Shown piece after piece: positions 1-12,500 of a stretch of 64,000 bases of DNA. Both the position numbers and the translations under genes were made by a program. A model generated the notes under the pieces. The model saw only the letters and a list, made by a program, of their open reading frames with translations. It searched no databases and was not told the DNA's origin. Source of the DNA: Nematostella vectensis (lineage: Eukaryota; Cnidaria; Anthozoa; Actiniaria; Edwardsiidae); assembly GCF_932526225.1 (NCBI RefSeq), contig NC_064043.1, positions 12,832,085 to 12,896,084 of the forward strand. Direction: 5' to 3'. Each line of letters opens with the position of its first letter. Within the stretch, counting starts at the first letter, position 1.

Positions 1-207
1 CCATTTAGCGCCTCCCCCGAATAAGATGACAAAGTAGTGGCTGACAGAAGCTGTTTAAGATTCCTAGTAAAGCCGGCTGATTTAGAGCTGGAAAACACTC
101 TGTACTTGTAATATCTCACTTTGTGCAATATCTAGCCTACCCAACCCCTAGCCAACTATCAGGAAAATTACCTAGGAATAACTCTATGGAGCTTGTTGTG
201 TTCTTAC

Positions 208-2574
208 CAGGTGGAAGGCCTGGGGAGAGTGTTGGAAGCTGAGAAGCATATGAGATAGCACAACCATTGTGCTCTCACGAACAACAGGAAACAGAAGCCG
301 GCTAAACACCTAGACAAAAACACATCTTAGTATTAGATACTCTAACAAACAACAGGAAACAGCAGCCGGTTGAACACATAAACAAAAACACATTTCAGTA
401 TCAGATACTCTCACAAACAACAGGAAACAACAGCCGACAAGAAAACTTCGAAATAACAATCTATGGTTGAAATCTGATACTTGATTTAACGTTTTTCAGT
501 TACTTGCTTGAACTAGCCAATGGAATGGATACTTTGTGTCACTTCGTATATTTTGCGGGAGAATAGAATGGCAGGATGATTGGCCTTCTTTAATGTACCA
601 GTAATGATAAGCATCCAAATAGTTATGATATCACAAAAAGGGACAGACACAGTAATGCAGAATCTTAATATGTGATGATTTGAAGAGAAAAAATAATGGT
701 AAAAAAGCCAAACAAAGCTATCAACATTTCAGAACACAAAATATATAAAAAAATTGACCAAAAATTTTTTTTTGAATTGAATGGAAAAAAAGCAGCAATG
801 GCAAAAAATAAAACAGAATATTATTTCTGAGTATCTCAGACAGACCAATAAATATTAATTTGATTTGATTATTTTTGTAACCTATATTTAACCTGATGAA
901 TAAAATATAAGTATCACAAAGCTACAAAATAATTGACACAGCATGAGGATACTGCAGGCTGTATTGTCCAATGTTAGGAATAATTGGTTCTAATTTTTTT
1001 TAAGACTTCACCCACTTTTGGACCAAAATACCCCAAGTCTACAGCATGTGGACAGTATGTACATGTAAATTAAATGAGTTACAAAATTTTTTCCACACAC
1101 AAACACACACAATACACAAATCAATATGGTATATGGTACATTATAGTCATGTGGCAACCAGTTTCTGGTCTGTCCAACATATGTAGTTGTGCTTGGAATA
1201 ATATAAATTTATATATGGTCAAAATTTGGCACAGTTTTTACTATCACTAAATGGGGATTACCTTACACTGCTGATATAGCAGTCATAATGGCAAATAATA
1301 AGATTCAGTAGCAATGTCTTTAGTGAATGCGTAGTAACTAGAGGGAGACCAACTATGGTCATTAAGAGACAATATGAAACTTTCACAGCCTGTTAGCCTG
1401 TTTACTTACTGTAGCAGTTAAATTGTTTGGTTACAGTAAGATTTTTGCAAAAAGAATTAAACAGACTAAAAGTACGGTATATGGCTTCTTGTGACTAAAC
1501 TTCCCTAAGGCATTTTATACCTTGTCTAAGCCTAATGCAACAATACAGTCAAGTCAAAATCATAATCTGCATCAAAACACATTATATTGTTCTCTTGGGC
1601 AAAAAACACTATGTATTTTAAAATGATAGCTTATTACCACCTACTTGTGGTAATTTTTCCAGGGTGACATTAATGAGGACACCATGTTTTCCAGACATTG
1701 CCAGAGCACGCAGAAAAGATACGATCCATTGGTCAACCCTTTTACCGCCAGGCCAGGAAAGCCAACTTATCATGCGCCCTAGTGCAAGGGCCATACGCTC
1801 GTCTGTGACTGCAGGATTAGAGGCAGCAAGTCTTGTCGCAGTCGTAATAACCTCAGGGGAAAAAAATCCCACAACAGAGGCAAGGGCAACCGATGGGTTA
1901 GTTCCTGGCATAGATATTACATTGAAGATTTCTGTCAAAACTGGAAATAACAAATTCTGGTTCTTCGTCCATATCTGATTAAGCAATGCTCCAATAAGTC
2001 CACCACTTTGTATACATGACTTCAATTCTGATTTTGAAGATTTGGGAAGTTGTGTTTTGCTCAGAGCACAAATTAAAGCAACATTAACTTGTAGTAAACG
2101 CTCCCCCACTGGCCAACAATGAGGATATTCTATCAATAGCCGGCACACAGCTGCGCCTAACTCTATGCTTAGATTCTGTGTTAATACTGTGTGAACGCGA
2201 TGTCTCACAAGAGTGTACAAGGAAAAGATTTGCGGTGTGTGTTGAAGCAAGTCAAATGAGACACGCACAAAATTGATGTGTCCAGGAGAGAGTTTTTCGC
2301 TTGATTCTAAGAGATTTATTAAGTGTGTTTCCGTAAAGAACCTCTGGAAGATTTCTTTGTGGTGTTTTCCCCATGATAAAAGTAACAGTTTTCCCATTTC
2401 GCCTAAAAATCCTGCATTCCCTTCGGCCATCCACTGACAGCTCATCTCATAAAGTGCGTTGCATTGCTCTTCTGGGATGTCACTGGCTGCCTTTGAAACA
2501 AGTTGCTGTATCAGGGATTTTTTCACATTTTCGGGATGATCCGAAGCGACAATTCCTCGCAGAATTTGGTCCAT
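208..2574 (-). CDS. USP38: USP38/USP35-like ubiquitin hydrolase, N-terminal part (exons 1-2, runs off left edge)
   Basis: Exon 1 is 2574..1645 (310 codons, ATG at 2574, donor GTAGGT) and exon 2 is 309..208 (34 codons, acceptor TTTTTGTCTAG, donor GTAAGA); both junctions are phase 0. The protein starts MDQILRGIVASDHP, has PSVALASVV and MISWLSWPGGKRVDQW late in exon 1, and exon 2 reads VFSRLLFPVV then VLSHMLLSFQHSPQAFHL. These align by eye with vertebrate USP38 (and its relative USP35), including the order across the junction. In that family this helical region precedes the cysteine-protease USP domain that removes ubiquitin from substrates; the catalytic Cys and His boxes are not here and should lie left of position 208. 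Intron 1 (310-1644) holds a 68-bp tandem repeat and otherwise nothing I recognise. USP38 rather than USP35 is a judgement. Confidence 0.9.
281..440. repeat. 68-bp tandem repeat overlapping the acceptor of USP38 exon 2
   Basis: The motif ACAACAGGAA recurs at 281, 349 and 417, giving a period of 68 bp and a little over two copies. The copy at 281 contains the start of USP38 exon 2 and its acceptor on the minus strand. The two copies further upstream in the transcript repeat part of the exon and intron sequence but lack a clean AG at the matching place. Confidence 0.8.
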
Positions 2575-5500
2575 AATTTTCGGTTACCGGCTTATTTCCT
2601 CGTCATTTCTTTCGTTCTGGTTGTTTTTACATTCATCGCTTTACTGACTCATTGGCGAACAAACTCCCGGATGAGCAATCCCGAGGGGGGCTGGTAGGGT
2701 GGCGGAGTAACCAAGCCTTTTCACTATATTGGAAATTACCCAAAAGACCCTGGGGACGAAGGTGTGAGAGGGAACTCTATCAGTATATAGCGTGAAAGTT
2801 CACGGGGGCGGACAATGTCTTTTTCAGATCATAAAGTATTTCCTAAATTTGTAAATTCACAAAATTCGTATTGCAATAATAGTGTGCACGAATTTAGTTG
2901 CATTTGCCTACAACAGGGGCCCCGAACAGAAATTGGCGCGTCGCTGAGAAAGGGCGACTTTTCAGCGTGCTACAAATCGCCTCAAGATCCCCTCCAATAT
3001 GTTATAATCTAACAAAAAAAGATAATTTGCAAAAATAACTTTAGTTACAGCCAAAGTTTCGGAAACGGCGAACATTGTGTTTTCCCCGTCCACCCCGTAA
3101 AAAGGGAGAACCATGGTTTAGACTGTGTTCTTATCAAGAGAGAATTTGTAAACAATACCCAGGCTCATATAGCAGCATACATAATTTTTTTTATTGGAGT
3201 GATAAAAATGCAGAATCAAGTTGTTCAGTACTAGCGAGTTTATGGCATTATAATTTTATACAGCATGTTTTTATACATAGATTTTAAAAACATCAATCAA
3301 AACATTCTTTAGAATTTGTGGGTGTGGGATGATGGGATGTGCGAAAACACTTCGGATGAGCTGCCGCCCTCCTACAAATGGGTAGGGGAGGCAATGAAGC
3401 CGGAAAGAATGGCGTCTCCTCCTAACCTCCCTCTACCACCCACCCAACAAAAAGGGAATATTGAATCATAATAAATCTTGGAGGAATCACGGATTTTGCC
3501 TAGATTATGGAATAGTCTTTCCGTTATAAGGAAAGCTAAAGCTAGTGTTAGATAGGCACTGAAGACAATTATGAAGCGTTTAGCCTATAATCGATCCAAA
3601 TTTTTCAATAATATATTAATATTACAATATTATAATAATATATCATATTCTATATTATCATTTATTGATAATTGCGCATTATTTTAATCGAAAGACGCCG
3701 GAGAAATTATTATTTTTTATCAAAATAACAGGAACAAATTGAAATAAACTTCTAAACAGTGGTGGGGCATGCAAATCCCCAAAGAACGATATACATACAA
3801 TTATTTTTACGTTGGACATTATCCCTTTTTTACAGAAGAAAATTTTCTTAACAAAAACAAATATTTACAAATGTATATTCCTTCACAGGCGTCCTAGGGG
3901 CGGACAATTTGACTTTTGAGGGGGTGATTTTGAAAAGAAAACAACTGATTGAAAAAATCCCTGCACCATCTAAAATGATTTCACATGCAAAGAATATGAA
4001 GTATGCCTAAAAGAATTACCGCCTTCTTCAGATCATGAAAGAAAAAAATCCTGCTTGAATTCACCCCCCCCCTCCCCCCTTAGGCTGCCTTTTTTATTAT
4101 TTTCATGTCTGTTCATCCCAAATAAATAATAATGAACTTGACTGGATCATCAACCCGGACAAGAAGGGCAACTTCGCAGCATTCATTTTTCAGATTTAAC
4201 CTTTTTTGTTCGTAAGGGGGGGGGGGGGGGGGGGGGGGAGGGGGGCTCAAAAAATTTTAGGGTTCTAAAAGGGGGGGAGCGAAAAAAAATACAATGAAGG
4301 GGGGGCTCGAAATTTTAAGGTGTCTTGAGTAAAAACCTTCCCCCCCCTGGTGTATTTACTGAACACACTCCCTTACATCTAAACTATTATTCCCTTCTTC
4401 ATTATACCCGTACGGTAACGGAAACGCAAGACTAGTACTAGAAACGGCTTATTGTCCATAGCCTTGACTAGACTTTAGCGGACAAGACCCCGTTGCCATA
4501 GCAGATAATCATATCATAACAATATGGTTAGTAATTATTTCCTGAATGATGCTTAGGAACTCGGAACACACAGCACGAAGCGGAGGAAGTCGGGTTTTCG
4601 CTATAAACGAGCTTGTTCAATTCTTTACGCTCAACGCAGTTTTACCGGAATCATTATTAAGCCGTTAACCAACAACCGGATACAATTCATTTTACGGTCT
4701 ATTTTAGATTGACATTTGATAGTTGGAGGGAGGTTATACATTTGTGAATTCCCATCATACGTTGGGTTTTGTTGGTTGCTTGTTAGATTAACGCGGTCGA
4801 ATTTAGAAGATGATTTTGCGTTCTACCTTTTTCATTTTTTTTTAATCTGTTGAACACAAGACTGTGTTCTTTGTTTATATTTCAAAAAAAGGGTTTTTTT
4901 AAATGCTCTTTAAAAAAAAAAGTAAGTTGTACATATTGCACATTTCGTCCGATTTCCGTGACCATCATTATAATGAAAGTGCCAATAAAATATATGTTGT
5001 ACTGAGGTTCCCACGAGCAATAAGCTATGGCAAATCAGCCATACATAAATGTGTTTATTTTCTGGAAGCCTGTGTCGGTATTTTAACAACAAGCCGGAGA
5101 CTTAGCCGTGCTCCGCACTAAAACAAACAAATCTCGTTCAACCGTAAGTTTGATTTGGGATGATGTATAAATGAGAAAAAAAAATGCTTATAAAATAACA
5201 TGACGTAGCAATGCGATAGATGCTATGATATTCCTAGTATAACATTGACACAACAAGCTCATAAAAGTAGTTTAAAATTCATGTTCTTATTTTGTTTGTA
5301 AAGTTTTTGTACAATCCGTAGGTGGTAAAGGAAGCGGAAATCCGTATTTGCGAGCAATTTGAAATCGGCCCGGTGAGTCCCCGACGCGGGCACGGTCTTT
5401 GCGTGCGAAATCGTTAAAAGCAGATTAACGTAAAGTGCGCCCCGCTCGTCGGTTCTTGTGTGTTCTTCATTTGATGTCTATCGCTGAAATCTCCAGTGAA

Positions 5501-6246
5501 TTGAAGTAATTCAGGTTTTGTTCTTTAATTGGCCTAGCCTTACATACTTTAGGATAAAACCTAACCCTATGACGGGTTAAAAGGGATCTTGTTTAGAAAT
5601 TTGTAGCAATTATGACGACTTTGAATTGCTATATGATTAAGTTTTGATTGCGATATTTTTTTTCTAACACAGACTTTAAAAGCTGTCTAATGTAGCAGGT
5701 TTAAATTCGACGCGCTTTTCAAAAGCCTTTCTTTTGTAGCGTGCCGATAAGCGTAAATTAGTGTTCATCAGGAATCTGAGGCATTCAAAGCGGTCTTTTT
5801 TATTGAGTCTGATGCGCCCACATTTACTATTATAAGCTGTGTACATCCGTACCTCACCAACTCGCAGCTCTGAGCACGAAATACCAACCGTCAAAGGGCT
5901 TCCAAGAGCGACACCCGACCACCGTCGGAAGTAAAATGTGGCGGGAAATAAGGATTGACGACATGCGCGCGCGGTGGAAATTCAATGCTATAACGGGGCG
6001 GCATGTTGACTTACAGAAGAGGGGCAATTATGCAGCGCAATATGCAGTCGTCTGGTTTATTTGGAGGGCGAGACAGACTCGTCACGACCCACATAAAAAG
6101 CGGGATAAAACAGAGATTGCTGCGGAAGGGTAAATGCTCCAGTTAGTGTATTCCACCATTGCACAGTGCGCGTGAAAACAAGGGAACTAACTAGACTGCA
6201 GACCTAGAAGCAATCTTCACACATTCCGCATATACATATCAACAAT
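2575..6246. other. Intergenic stretch between USP38-like and FGF genes
   Basis: No coding exon could be supported on either strand. It holds the divergent upstream regions of the two flanking genes, a very AT-rich run at about 3600-3665, a poly(G) tract at about 4216-4238 followed by other G-rich text, and A/T-rich sequence near 4840-4920. Open frames here are short and have no family resemblance. Confidence 0.6.
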
Positions 6247-9178
6247 ATGGAACGACTTTGTATTTTTGTAAGTACATATCTTGTGAAAAAAGTTTGTAAA
6301 ACTTAATTCCTGATTCTTAATACTCGGACACTTGAATTGATAAATTGCCTTTTTTTTCCAACAGATAATATCTTTTGTGCTGGTAATCTGCAATCTTTTT
6401 TCAACTGTTTCCTCCGTCTCTTTGCACATTCAGAAGATCTATCAGCCCAATCAAGATACGCCAAGAACATCGGTATCATTCGTCTCCATAGACGCTGAAG
6501 GGGCATCCACAAATAATCAAACAGTATTCTTACAAAGTAGAACGGGGTTTTTTCTACAGATCCCTAGAAGGGGAAAAATCACAGGAACCCTAAATCGTAG
6601 TAGTAAATTTGGTAAGTACCAATTAACGAATCTTTTTTGGCGTCCGCTCTTGTTTGTTTGTTTATTTTATTAGCTCAATTAACAATACCGATAATGTGAC
6701 CGTGTCACACTTTATTTAACAGCTAATCAAGATTCACGAATTGTGTAATTGATTTTTGATTAGTGTGATAATGGTAGTTTTTAGTAGTCATGGGTTCAGT
6801 GAGTTTTTTTTAAAGCATCAGAGTACAGGGGAAATAGAGCAACAAGTAAAGAATACTTGATAAGAAGCATAACGAGAGATTTCTCGTTTTTTTCTTTGCA
6901 AATCTCGCGTTTTAACAACGCTAGGAAGTTAATTTTTTAACATACATCGATGAATACAGTTGTGAGAAACACGAGTCATTTAACGGAATGTTTCCCTCTT
7001 TTCGATAACTAGCAGCTATTCCTTTTTGTGCTTCAAACACTGCCAAGTGTTTATGCCTAGGGGCTAGTTTATTTGTAAAATTCTACTTTTCGTGAGTCAT
7101 TTCCTAGCCCAATGGGTGGGTCTATTCTTTTAAATTTTTTTCTAGAGCTTGCATCGCGTGTTCCTTGTGATCATGCTATAATTATCTAGACTATTTTTAA
7201 TTATGGCCATGGAACTCTACGGAAAAAAACGTCATAAAGAGTAAGAGATTAATTCATGCTAGCCTCCCCTGTTTTCAATTGAATAGTGATCTAGAAAAAG
7301 CTTTTTGCAGTTTTGTGGTCTAATTTGAGACTACCACCCGCAAGCAAAGTAGAGAAAATCGGATTGACATCGTGTGGAACAAAACGGATTATTTTAACAG
7401 ATTATTGCAATCATTATATTAGATTATTTTGACATCACACCAACCTCCCACGTTGTAAACGGTCAATATAACGGTTTCTATGGAAATTATTCGAAAAGAT
7501 AAGAAAAACAATAAAAACTAGCAAAATAAGATGTGGAATAAACCACCAAACTTCATGATGCATATGTATGTTTTCTCAATCCATATTCTTCTAACTCCTT
7601 AGATACTATTTCCCTCCTAATTATAAAAAAATTGTTTGTTTTCTCAATCCATATCCTTCTAATTCCTGAGATACTATTTCCTTTCTTATTATCAAAGTCC
7701 ATTGCTCTGACAAACTTTGAGCTTTGTAAAAAGACTAGTCAAACGCAATAGCAACAAAACTTTGAACGGGCAAACAAAACGCGCAGGCGCAACTAAGTCA
7801 CCCGTTCGCAGAATAAGAGCAATAATATAGAGCAACGGTTGTGTCCTTTTTGCACGTTTTCTTGCGTTTTTCTCCTTTTTTGTGAATAAAAAGACACAAA
7901 CACAAGAAGATCTTGCTTTCTCATGTTATTAACGATTTTGTTTTTGCTTAGTTCCTGCGTGTCGGCGCGTGAAAATGATTCGGTGAAAACATATGTGCGG
8001 TCTATAAAATGATTTTGTTTTTCCACAGTTGATGTACATATGCAGTCTTTAGGGCCAAGCGTTGTGCGCTTCTTAGGTGTCTACTCAAAATCATATCTGG
8101 CTATGAATAGCGAAGGAGTCCTGTACACTACAGTAAGTATCATGTCCATAAAAATGCGATTTATCAGGGCATTATTCCATCATCATCATCATTATCAACA
8201 CCAAATCATTATCATCACTTTCGCCGTCGCCATTGCCATCATTAAACGCCACCATCATTATCACCATCACCATCAACATATAACCATGACCAGCATCATC
8301 ATAATCATCTTCACAATCATCATCATCACTTTCATCTTCTTCAACACAATATTTTATCAAACATTTGCCTTTCTTTTTGCTAGCCTGCTTGCAGGCGCAC
8401 CCGGTGGTTTTGGTGCCGCGGAGTTGTGGCCGCCATCTTTTCCTCCCAAGCTCGCGCGCGACCAGAACAAAACAAGATGGCGACTACCATAGACAATAGC
8501 GAAAATCACTGGGTAATATTAGTGAAAAACACCGGGTAATACAGTGAAAAACACCGGGTAGCATAGCGAAAAACACTGGGTAACATAGCGAAAGGACATC
8601 GGGTAAACAACGAAAACGCCGGGTAATATAGTAGAAAACACCGGGTAACATAGCGAAGGACATTGGGTGAACATAACAAAAAACGGGTCAACAAAGAAAA
8701 AAAACCTTAGGTAAACATTTAGCAAAAAACATCGGTAAACACAGCGAAAAATACCGGGTAAACATAGCGAAAAACACCGGATAGACATAGCGGAAAACAC
8801 CGGGTAGACAGAAAAACATTGGTTGAACATAGTGAAAAAAAAAACAAATTTTAGCGCTCTCCCTTCGTATCATTTTATCATCATCATCATATTTTTACCA
8901 ATTTTATCATGAATGTTTAATCGCTTTAATGTTTGTTTCCTTAGAGGCGACCCACCGATGAATGTTTATTCAAGGAAAAGCTGGAGTACAACAGTTTTCA
9001 CACGTTTTGCTCTTACAAATACAGTGGACTTAACTCGGCCAACGGATCCAGAGAGTGGTACCTAGCCATCAAGCGAAACGGTAAAATAAAACACGGAGTG
9101 AACACGAGTAAGCGACAGAGAGCTGTACAATTTGTGGTGCTTCCAGTACGATTGTCATCCTCATTAGGGCTGAGCTAA
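6247..9178 (+). CDS. Fibroblast growth factor family ligand, secreted (4 exons)
   Basis: Exons 6247..6267, 6365..6611, 8029..8132 and 8945..9178 join with phases 0, 1 and 0 into a 201-residue protein ending in TAA. The N-terminus (MERLCIF joined to IISFVLVICNLFSTV) is a signal peptide interrupted by a 97-bp intron. The beta-trefoil core is clear: RTGFFLQIPRRGKITGT, then VVRFLGVYSKSYLAMNSEG, TDECLFKEKLEYNSFHTF, and REWYLAIKRNGKIKHG, ending in VQFVVLPV. These match the FGF signature, including the conserved Cys in TDECLF. FGFs bind receptor tyrosine kinases with heparan sulfate; the basic segment near the C-terminus fits heparin binding. Acceptors and donors are canonical (GTAAGT for exons 1, 2 and 3). 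Which FGF subfamily is not decided; the start is chosen because the upstream ATG completes the signal peptide. Confidence 0.93.
7567..7700. repeat. Tandem duplication of about 70 bp in FGF intron 2
   Basis: The text TTTTCTCAATCCATAT, then a run ending in GATACTATTTCC, occurs twice in a row, near 7571 and near 7641, with a few substitutions. It lies in intron 2 of the FGF gene. Confidence 0.7.
8176..8345. repeat. CAT/ATC trinucleotide microsatellite in FGF intron 3
   Basis: The stretch is built almost entirely of ATC/CAT/CAC triplets with scattered substitutions. It starts about 45 bp after the exon 3 donor. The reading frame that runs on from exon 3 is open here only because the repeat lacks stops. 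Confidence 0.85.
8505..8845. repeat. Degenerate minisatellite of about 22 bp in FGF intron 3
   Basis: Units of the kind CACCGGGTAACATAGCGAAA recur about fifteen times with small indels. The array ends about 100 bp before the exon 4 acceptor. Long open frames on the minus strand over this array are repeat translation, not genes. Confidence 0.8.
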
Positions 9179-9316
9179 GACGATTTGAGCAAATGGAATT
9201 ACGAACAGGGAAGCAGGACCGGTAATTGTCGGTATAAAGTCCTCATCACAGCGACTGATGCGGCGTAAGACTGTGTACTTGAGACGAGAAAAGAGCCCTT
9301 AGCCACGTATCCAGTT

Positions 9317-9580
9317 CAGGCCCGTACCAAGGGGGGGGGGGGGGGGGGGGGGTACAGCCGCAACAACGCCCCCACAACGGCTGAAGGTCCTCTTTTGATT
9401 CCCAATGGACGTGCTATTTGTAGACAAAACTATAAAACATAAGTTCACTCTGGTATGTAGCCAAATCCGACAATAAACCATCCCGTGGAGATTCTGCAAA
9501 GGCATTAAAAAAACCCTTTTTGTTCTTTCGGATTTTGCACCCCCCCCCCCCCCCCCCCCCCCCCAAGGTACGGGCCCTGG
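9317..9580. mobile_element. MITE-like element with poly(G)/poly(C) inner ends
   Basis: The left end reads CAGGCCCGTACCAAGG followed by a G run (9331-9352); the right end has a C run (9540-9564) followed by AAGGTACGGGCCCTG. The ends are inverted copies. The interior (about 9380-9505) matches 33690-33815 closely, so this is a dispersed family. No transposase frame is present. Confidence 0.65.
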
Positions 9581-12500
9581 GTACGGGCCCTGGGTACGGG
9601 CAGTTTGTGTGAGAGTTAAAGGCGAGGTGCGCGCGCATCTTGGTCTATTTCCAAATAGCGCCTGGTTCTCTGCATAAAAACGTAAAACCTTAGAGGCGCA
9701 AATCGAGGTGACAACAAGTACTTTACCTCTCTCGGACAGAGCTAGCGCAAGAGATTGTGCAAACGAGATGTGTCTAGTCTATTTTAGGACGAATATAGAT
9801 ATTGATACAAGAGATTTGACATATCTGTGGTCTTAGTGACAATACTATCCCTGGGGGGGGTCTTCAGGGTAAAAGTGATAGGGATGCTCGTCGGGAAATT
9901 CGAAAAATATCCCTAAAAAACCTTAACACCAAAAGTTGCTACCCTAAAAAACCCTCAAAAGCATTGAAAAATACTCCTTCTAAGAGAAAAGCCTATTTTT
10001 TTCTCGGATACCCCCTTAAAAATACCCGAGGCCCAATTTTGACCCTTAAACAGGAAGGGAGGCGTTAAATGAGCTTCGAATAATGAAAAATAACGTAGGA
10101 TCTCCCTCCAACAGCATCAGTTTATCTCTCCCCCTTCCTGTTTTTCAAAAATAACGAAGAGCCCCCCCCTCCCTTCCCCCCTCTCCTACATTCTACCTGT
10201 AGTCACTTGTTTCCTAATGCATTCTACTTCGGCATGAGGATAAACATCAGCGCCGCTTATAGCTCAGTTCGACTAACCGCCAAATGAATGCCCGGGAAAC
10301 AGTTATATCTTGCCTATATAGAATCAAGAAACAAAAAGCAAAAAGCGTTTCATTGGAGAATCTGAGAATTTTCTTTTTTCATGGAAATGGTCCAAAGCAG
10401 AGTTGGAATTTTCTTCTTTTTGTCTAATAAATAAAATGGATTGAGTAATTATAAATTGTTTAACACAGGCCCATAGAAATGAGATTGTTGTACGCGGCGT
10501 TTTTTTTTTTTTTTTTTTTTTTTTCATCTAAGAGATACCTCCCCTTAATGCTTAACATCTTCCCTTTGTCGTCTTGGTATGGCCGCTAGAATATGGGTGC
10601 TTTCGGGAGTCCGCTTTCTGAGTTTGAGCTCAGGGGACATCAAGACAAACAACGAGCTCATTTTGTCGCTTTAGTCCTTAGTGAGACCACTGCAAAGAGG
10701 TTCTTGAAAGTTTGCATCGATTTTGATGATGACATTTTTAACCATTTGCGCGAAATTTTGATAAATCTGGATACAAAACAAACATTTTGATGTCACTTAG
10801 TTACAGGCCCCCCTTTATGTGACAAAGTAGGCTGACTCCCCCTATCTCTGGTTTTACAGCCCTCCTCCCTCCTGATAATTATTGCACAGTCTCTAAGTTC
10901 GTTAAGTTTACTGGTTTTGATGAGGTCGTTAAAAAAGATTTAAAAGAAAAACCGACGTTGCGCAGAAAAAATAATTTGTTGGAAAAGGCTGTAAAAATAA
11001 TAATTAGAAAACGCGAGGTTTATTATGGAGTTACCTGTTACTACTGGTAATAGTTAAACAAGACAAGATGCGATAAAAATAACGAAATATAAGCCTTTGA
11101 TGAAGAACGTTGATGGGGTGTTGACAGACACGTGCGTTAAACTGAGGTCTGGTGGAGAACTTCGCCATCTCGCAAAGATTTATGGGAAAATATGGCAAAG
11201 GTGAATTGTCCCCAGTCCCTACCCACAAAACCAGCATGGCTGAAAATGCTCACTTGCAATTACCATACGTGTAGCCGCTGACTCGCGAAAATATCCTGTC
11301 GTACTCTACGATACTTTCGCGAGTCAGCGGCTACACGTAGGCTTACTTACAAACGTCTAGCCAGTGAAATTCTTAGAGTGAGGGGGAGGGGGAGGGGGAG
11401 GGAAGAAGGGTTTGTTGAGGCCACATATGTAATTACCTGCCACATTTGTTTTAACGGCCACATTTGTAAGCCTACCAAGTATAAGAGGTTCCATGATATC
11501 AAAAGAGCATAAGGTGTTGTATTCCTTACTGTAATAAAAACATAGCTAATAACTAAATAAAAAAGTATTTTTTCTCAATTTCAGTGTGATGATAGCATAA
11601 TTGAACAAAAAGGATTCTAATTTAGACAGCTAGCACCTGTAAGTGTTATATTTGGCATCCGCTATTCCACTTTATTGTTTCTGACATGAGATAGTGTCTG
11701 TCCTTTGTCGTAAGAAGCACAAATTTTCATAAAAGTCAAAAGCAATAAAGCTGAAACAATATTCCACGCAGGTTGTTTTTGTTCCTGGCGAACTTGACAT
11801 TGCACAAATCTAACATAATCTAAAAAAGCAAACTTGAAACGATAGAAAATTTAAGGCAAACCAAACAAACGTCGTCATTGTCAGTTTTTCAGATTTTGAT
11901 AACTTGTATCACAAAGGCACCCGTTATCAGCGGCGAGTTGTAACAAAAACCTTATTAAAAATCACAAAACGTCGGAGTTTCTTATTCGTATTTCATAATT
12001 AAAGGCAAAGGTCTAATGTTTTCACAACTGTTTTTTGTTGAACTAGACTTAATTGCGCCAAATAAAACATAAACATAAAGAATGGCAAATTGCCATCGCA
12101 CATTCTAAGTCGTTTTCATAAAGTATATGGAAACGGTAAAATGCGATTTTATTTTACTTTTTTTTAAATTGAAGAGGAAAAAAGTTTTAAATAAAGTTTC
12201 CTGCTATTATTTCATTTGAAACCAAAAAAGGGTACTCACTTAGGCTAGAAAACCCGAGTGTAATAACCTAGACTATTTCGATTGTCTGGCAAAACAGTTT
12301 TTTTTGTATTTTAGGGTACTCACTGACAATTATAGTAGGTTTTTTGTCAATGGTAATTTTTATAGGAATTAACTCACCCTGCCCACGTTGCATTTCAATC
12401 ACGGTCATTCCTGACATCGAAAAATTCAATACAGTTGTATTTTTTACTTAATCCGTAATGTTATTTTCATGGAAGAGTAAAGTTTTAAGCAAATTAGTAA

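Noticed and set aside
8133-8492. Extension of FGF exon 3 as a His/Ile-rich frame.
   Set aside because: A canonical GTAAGT donor precedes it, and the following text is a CAT/ATC microsatellite; the conserved FGF core resumes at 8945.
8506-8873. Minus-strand frames of 60-100 codons rich in Phe, Cys and Pro.
   Set aside because: They lie over the ~22-bp minisatellite in FGF intron 3.
10255-10290. TATAGCTCAGTTCGACTAA resembling a tRNA box.
   Set aside because: No cloverleaf with a proper acceptor stem could be folded around it.
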